Shown: piece by piece, positions 59,557-64,000 of the stretch
Layout: each line of letters opens with the position of its first letter
Position numbering within the stretch: the stretch's first letter is position 1
Origin: Lineus longissimus
Lineage: Eukaryota; Nemertea; Pilidiophora; Heteronemertea; Lineidae
NCBI RefSeq assembly: GCF_910592395.1
Contig: NC_088321.1
Coordinates: forward strand, 5,580,001-5,644,000
Reading direction: 5' to 3'
Length of the DNA stretch: 64,000 nt
The notes under the pieces: generated by a model
The model's input: only the letters and a program-made list of their open reading frames with translations
Told to the model about the DNA's origin: nothing
Databases searched by the model: none
Made by a program: the position numbers and the translations under genes

Positions 59557-59749
59557 TAGGATCTCTGGGCAGAAGCTTTTGCCCCGTATTCTACGGGGAT
59601 TGAGCGTATGGCCGTTGGGTGCCATGTTGGTCGCCTCGGCCCCAATTTTATTAGCTTACGTTGTCTTTAGGAACTTTGGGCTTTGGGGATCGGAGGATCC
59701 TTTTTCCCCCCCCCCCCCCTTTGCGGTCTTTTATTTTCTCGCCCCTGAG

Positions 59750-59821
59750 TATCAGGTTGATATTCAGGTTTTCCTCCCAAAACTTTCAGCGAGATAATGG
59801 AAGACGCTTAGGATGTGTTCA
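59750..59821 (+). repeat. Ngaro-like split repeat B2 (right end)
   Basis: Copy of B1. The sequence between A2 and B2 (59557-59749) is unique to the right end and contains a C14 run at 59706-59719. Confidence 0.95.
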
Positions 59822-61890
59822 AAACAGCTGGAAAGGGGTTGGTAATGATCGGTTCTTTTTTATTTTCCTCCACTTATGATTCTATGTATAAATTACAGTC
59901 CAGGCAGTGATATTCTTTAAAAAGATTCCAACTTGATCGCGTCATCGAGTCATCGCGTCGTCGAGTCATCGAGTCGAATACCACAAGCCCTCTGCCACCG
60001 TTCCAATATTAATGTCAGAAACAATAACACTAACAACTTTGCAGAAGCGGATATGAGGGTACTTAAAGATCAAATTATGGATTGTACCAAAGCGTACAAT
60101 GTCATACAACTCGTTGATTTCCTGACAACTCCCCTAGAGGCATATTAAGAGAGACGATTACTGGATATCTGCAACAATCGACTTGATCGGGCCCTGCCGT
60201 CCAGGTTTCTACCAAATCCACAGACTGGTGCGAAGATAGACCAGGAGAAGATAACGAAAATTGGAGAGACGGCATACAGAGTTCCCAGTGAAACAGATCC
60301 AGACGTCACATACACAGTAGATGTATCAGTTGGTGCATGTACATGGTGGAGAGGGAAAACAGGTAATTCAAAAGGGCTTAGGCCTATGCCATAGATATTT
60401 GCGGGTTTTCTACATGACAATACAGTAGAGCAGAAGCAATTTAGTCGGTGAAACTGAGGAATGCAATTGTAGCAACTTAAAGGGGAACTATAGGCATGAG
60501 CTAGGGGGTCAAATTGGTAGTCTTTATGTGATTAATATGCACAGTTAGGTGACTGGGTCGCATTTAATTCACCGATGAATATATTCCTCGTACACGTGTG
60601 AATAGTTTCGATGTTCTGTGAGATAGGAGAGACAACCGGCAACTTCGAGTAACTAAATCTTGTCTACCTAGCTCCTGCCTTTAGACCCCCTTTAACTGTA
60701 TCATAGGCATTGTATTCACACTTCTAATCTGTATTCTAATATTTTCTTCATTTCTATTCAGGAGGACCATGTAAACACCAGTACCTGGTGGTGAAGATGT
60801 ACAGACTTGCGTCATGGAATTTCATCCCTCTGAATGATCCAGCCATGAGGCGTATTTTCTTCATGGTTGCAACTGGGAAAGCAACACCACCGAATGGCGA
60901 CTGGTTTGAATCACTCCACTCAGGAAGGACAACCCCTGCCGATACCAACACTGTTGTTGAGGAGACGGGAGGAAACGGTGATGATCCCATGGACATTTCT
61001 ATTTAGGAGTCGGCCTTGGTGGTTCCTACTGCTGGGGTCCCTACTGAAGGTGCTTTGTCTACGACACTTCTTGATTCTCTCCACTGGCAGAGAGATCTTC
61101 AGAATCAGTTTGATCGTAGGAATCAGCAACCTCCATTCAACGATGATCATAATCCATGTACTGATAGTAGTTTATTGGATGAGTTAAACAATGTATTTGA
61201 CAAGATAAAGACAAGTTTCCTTGAAAACAGAGACTACTTTGAAAAGCCATGGAGAGTTTTTGTTAAACAAGCCAATTCCTTGACCACAAACTCTGCATTG
61301 TCTTCTGCATTACAGTGCTTTGGGAAGTACTCGGGGGCTGCGATAGCATTGGGCAAAATACGGAAGGCAAAAAAGGACTTGGTGAGTTGCAAGAAGATTG
61401 GGGTCAAACCTGCAGGACTTGCTAGACGTAAGATGCTGGGTGGTGGTAAAAACCGAGTTGGTAGTGGTAGGCCAGCTACTAGAAGTAGTTAGGGAGAGAC
61501 AAACAGTAAGAAGTTGAAAAAGAGCAGCACTCCTTTCTCTTCCCAGATTTTGCCTAGGAGAAAAGCTCCTCATAATTTGAGAACATGTGTCCAAAGAAAT
61601 GAAGCATTAGGTAAGACGCACTCTGCCAAGTGATCTGCAATACTGTATTGTTCCATAGGAAAGGTCGTACATGTAAACCAGTTTATGCGTCTTGTTAAAG
61701 TTGCAATTCATTCATTAATTGGCCATTAAATTATGTACACCTTTGATTTAGATTTGTTCCCTCCATGCATATTAACTGAGATTAGTATGCAATCAGTATG
61801 CAAAAACTGTAAAAGACCCTTATGGGGCTCGCAGTGACATCTCCTTTGGAATATTACAGTAATATTCTGTGCCAGAATGTGGGTGTTTTA

Positions 61891-61945
61891 TATTGTCACT
61901 TACTTGACTATGACTTTTAAAGTCATAGTCAAGTAAGTGACAATA
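61891..61945. repeat. Perfect 26-bp-arm hairpin in the MULE 3' region
   Basis: The arm TATTGTCACTTACTTGACTA plus TGACTT pairs with 61920-61945 around a 3-base loop. It lies downstream of the transposase and could fold in RNA or DNA; a role in 3' end formation or transposition is unknown. Confidence 0.9.
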
Positions 61946-62740
61946 GTCTTTTTCAATACAGTGTACATGTATCTTACTTTTTACAACATTTTTCCGCATT
62001 TGTTTTAGAAATGTTAAAGGGAGACTACACTAGTGTGCATTTGTCAACATTCCATTTTACTTTTACAACATTTTTCAGCATTTGTACTTGTTTTAAAAAT
62101 GTTTTTAAAAAGTAGACTACACTGATGTGCATTTGTTAGCATTGCCAATGGAGCTTGAAATTGAGATTTCTCTGCTCATTGTACGTTATACCTGTTGTGA
62201 CTGTTTACTTGGTTCTTAGCTTTTGGTGTAATGAAATAATTACGGTATGAACCTCATACTGTCCTATTACCAGTATTACCAAGCCAGTAACCCATACATA
62301 GGACCTTAGATGTAAAATAACCTTACATTTTTTGCTATCAATAATAATAATAGTTAATCTGTAAAAATACTGTATTGTGTTTCTATTTTATCTAATACTG
62401 TAATATTGCTGAGGAGTGGGCTCCGCTTTTTCGGGTCTGTGCTGAGGGATGGAATCGACTTGACTGTGTGCTGCCACTTAACACCTGTTTGGGTACTGTA
62501 GAACTCGCCTCCCCCCTTCCCCAGATCCTATGTCCCCACCCAGAGTCTGATGTTCAATGATAAAACACCACTGGTGCGCCTCCTTGCCCAACGACCATGA
62601 GGACTCCAACCTCTAACGTTGTCGTCATACTTCTGCCGAGAGTGTCTTGCCCAAGGACCTATACTCCAAACTTCTGTCAAGTGTCTTGCCCAAAGACCCA
62701 CATCACACAAACAACCGCACGCACTAATCGCATAAATTAT
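61946..62740. other. MULE 3' subterminal region
   Basis: No gene is present. A 50-60-bp block (TTTTTACAACATTTTTCCGCATTTG...ACTACACT.GTGTGCATTTGT) occurs twice at 61976-62045 and 62058-62135. A block with GTGTCTTGCCCAA occurs twice at 62640-62700. Confidence 0.6.
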
Positions 62741-62807
62741 TCAATTCATGACGTCATATGCAAATGAGACAAAAACCTCGTAGGAAAAAAAAATTTGCGG
62801 GCCGGAA

Positions 62808-64000
62808 ACCACCCAAGTACATGATGCCCCCACTATAGCGAGGGCATAATAATGGAAGAAACGAAGACAAGATATCCTACCTCTTTTGCCTATTATTATG
62901 CCCGGATGTTTAGGCTCTACCCATCGAGGCGGTAGTAGAAATCGGGTATTGTCGGGCTTGGGATCTTATTTGTGAGTGGATCCAGTAAACTGTATCCACT
63001 GGTTGTCGACAAAAGAGAAACAAAATAGTCCAAATATTGCGTGGCCATCCCTAGTAGACTGTTACATAAAATCTCGGAGCTTCGAACTCAATGATCTTTA
63101 TCAAACAATTTAGATATGATAGAGATACGAAGACAATACTGACATAAACAGCGAGAGGCTGTGTCCTTAATTTTTTCGACAGTTATGATTAGTTCGTGAT
63201 GGCAATGATTTAAGAGTTCTTTTCGAAGTTCGTTGTTCTTCTCCACATGTTCATATTTATCAGGTTTGCATTGAATACATTGTCGTTGTTTAATTGACTA
63301 ATTCTGGGTATCATATGGTCCCTTGTTTTGTCCTCAGGATATCAAATATTTTCAATTCTGACCAACTACAACGAGTTTTATAACATACTTAATTTTTGCA
63401 AACGTTAAAGAGATCCAGTCGTGGCACAAGTCTTTCTTTAGACGAGTTAAACGTGGTAAAAATAGATATATTGGTGATTACTTCTTATGCAGCTCATTGG
63501 CTACGTATACATAATCAACTACCTGAGGGGACCTCGAAACTGCCTACATTTTTCAATGGAAGCTTATTTCCACCTTGGATTTAACCGGGGCGTTCAAAAC
63601 TCCCCATTTTCATAAGCGTTTCGCTATGTTTCCTTTAATGAGAATATCTCATTAGATGCCAATAACTGGTACATGTATATGATACCATAAGACACAACAT
63701 GTAGTCCATGAAACGAAGACCACATACTTAATTGCTTACAAAAAAACTTAGTTCTCAACTGTAAGCGACAAAATATGGCGCTTTTCACGTCAATGTTGTT
63801 ATCTAACTAGTTTTATAGAAATCAATGAATTCAAATTGACCGTTGATTTGTGTTATATCTAGTGCAGTGGTACGGATTTGGCCCGAATCAATGAGTGACC
63901 CGGGATGGCACTGCCCTAACACAAGTGTTATTGTTTTCGAAACGGGTCGTTGCTTGGAAACTATACGTTGATTTGTGATTTGTTGTTTTTTTATTCTAGT
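62808..64000. other. Outer inverted-repeat arm and gene-free right flank
   Basis: A small hairpin ATGCCCCCACTATAGCGAGG-GCAT lies at 62823-62849. About 62885-62990 is the right arm of the inverted repeat whose left arm is 48441-48560. The segment 63110-63400 is a diverged copy of 7288-7520. No gene is recognised to the right edge; the 62-codon frame at 63396-63584 has no domain. Confidence 0.55.

Larger units (their letters stand above)
53536..59821 (+). mobile_element. Ngaro-like tyrosine-recombinase retrotransposon, nearly complete
   Basis: Plus-strand gag-like, RT/RNase H and tyrosine recombinase frames lie between split direct repeats in the order A1 ... B1-A2-B2. This arrangement is diagnostic of Ngaro/PAT-type elements, which replicate through a circle and integrate with a tyrosine recombinase without target duplication. 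A1 and A2 (81 bp) differ at one base and B1 and B2 (72 bp) differ at one base, so the copy is young. No target duplication is seen at the ends, as expected. It lies inside the non-autonomous MULE-type element. Probable lesions are one gag frameshift and one early stop in pol. Confidence 0.92.
52666..59989. mobile_element. Non-autonomous MULE-type element inserted in the MULE transposase exon
   Basis: The 55-bp ends (52666-52720, 59935-59989) begin GGCTTGTGGTATTCGACTCG and continue as ACTCGATG/ACTCGACG/ACGCGATG/GCTCGATG/ACGCGATC units; they differ at one position. CTCTGCCAC flanks both (52657-52665, 59990-59998), a 9-bp MULE-type duplication. Removing the element and one duplication copy restores the transposase frame exactly (ALCH then RSNINV). 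It carries the Ngaro-like element; without that it is about 1,038 bp with no transposase. Internal runs: C15 at 52841-52855 and C16 at 53076-53091. Confidence 0.9.
50568..61492 (+). pseudogene. MULE transposase gene, interrupted and with in-frame stops
   Basis: Probable exons are 50568-50778 (ATG at 50587), 51167-51320, 51528-51793, 51930-52665 continuing at 59999-60362, and 60762-61492, with GT-AG boundaries. The catalytic exon encodes LAFIDASGNMDRQGC (DDE first Asp), GPEVFMTDDSASERQALHNV (second Asp) and CVFHILQVFWRFLWDSKN. After the inner insertion it resumes in phase with NNNTNNFAEADMRVLKDQI. The SWIM-type zinc finger is split over the last intron: C-T-W-W...GGPCKHQY. The second Cys of the usual CxC appears to be Trp. 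Lesions are a frame change in exon 2, TAA at 60146-60148 and TAG at 61004-61006, in addition to the inserted element. The last frame continues to KIGVKPAGLARRKMLGGGKN. The enzyme would cut and join the element ends in the nucleus; this copy cannot. Confidence 0.82.
49828..62798 (+). mobile_element. MULE (MuDR-type) DNA transposon with 9-bp target duplication
   Basis: The ends GCGAAATTTCTTTTCCTACG and, inverted, GCAAATTTTTTTTTCCTACG continue in common through AGGTTTTTGTCTCATTTGCA and TATG. GGGCCGGAA lies directly outside both ends (49819-49827, 62799-62807). The element carries a spliced MULE transposase gene on the plus strand. Its present 12,971 bp includes an inner element; without it and one inner duplication copy the transposon is about 5.6 kb, a normal size for an autonomous MULE. 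It inserted at the edge of the tandem array at 48.7-49.8 kb. Confidence 0.88.

Overview
This window looks like eukaryotic, metazoan nuclear DNA. It holds spliced coding segments with GT-AG introns, large AT-rich intergenic stretches, many minisatellites, and several classes of transposable element typical of marine invertebrates (DIRS-like and Ngaro-like tyrosine-recombinase retroelements, BEL/Pao, a CR1/L2-type LINE, MULE/MuDR and PIF/Harbinger DNA transposons). Frequent TAGGCCTA-like strings and very many poly(G)/poly(C) runs give only a weak hint of an echinoderm or hemichordate; I cannot name the species. No rRNA, functional tRNA, CRISPR or bacterial gene cluster is visible.

Left part (1-18 kb). 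A minus-strand spliced gene runs off the left edge (exons between 47 and 1973). It encodes a homeodomain-like helical segment followed by an HMG box, and one exon carries an in-frame TGA. From there to 18 kb I see no convincing gene, only small repeats: a near-perfect 86-bp hairpin (5744-5950), a foldback element (9229-9708), an inverted-repeat element (12400-13462), a paired tRNA-like SINE (15031-15370) and a 43-bp minisatellite (17562-17816).

Middle (18-48 kb). A badly decayed BEL/Pao retroelement lies at about 18.4-21.9 kb. A 1000-bp TIR element with TAA target duplications lies at 25899-26898. A tandem repeat ending in (GAC)n and a hairpin lies at 28.4-29.5 kb. A broken DIRS-like retroelement (30.7-36.8 kb) carries two later insertions: a 5'-truncated LINE in its gag and a Harbinger-type element in its RNase H domain. 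Two Harbinger deletion derivatives face each other at 39.5-41.3 kb. A 790-bp MULE-type element with perfect 9-bp target duplications sits at 47226-48015.

Right part (48-63 kb). This is a nest of elements. A ~130-150-bp tandem repeat was entered by a MULE (49828-62798, 9-bp duplication). Its transposase gene was entered by a non-autonomous MULE-type element (52666-59989, 9-bp duplication). That was entered by a nearly complete Ngaro-like retrotransposon (53536-59821) with the A1-B1-A2-B2 split direct repeats and gag, RT/RNase H and tyrosine recombinase frames. In the Ngaro-like element a strong 3' splice site lies directly in front of the start of each of the three frames, and gag contains an intron that restores the frame. 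This suggests that splicing separates the three products from one transcript. An outer inverted repeat (48441-48560 and 62885-62990) may mark one more level.
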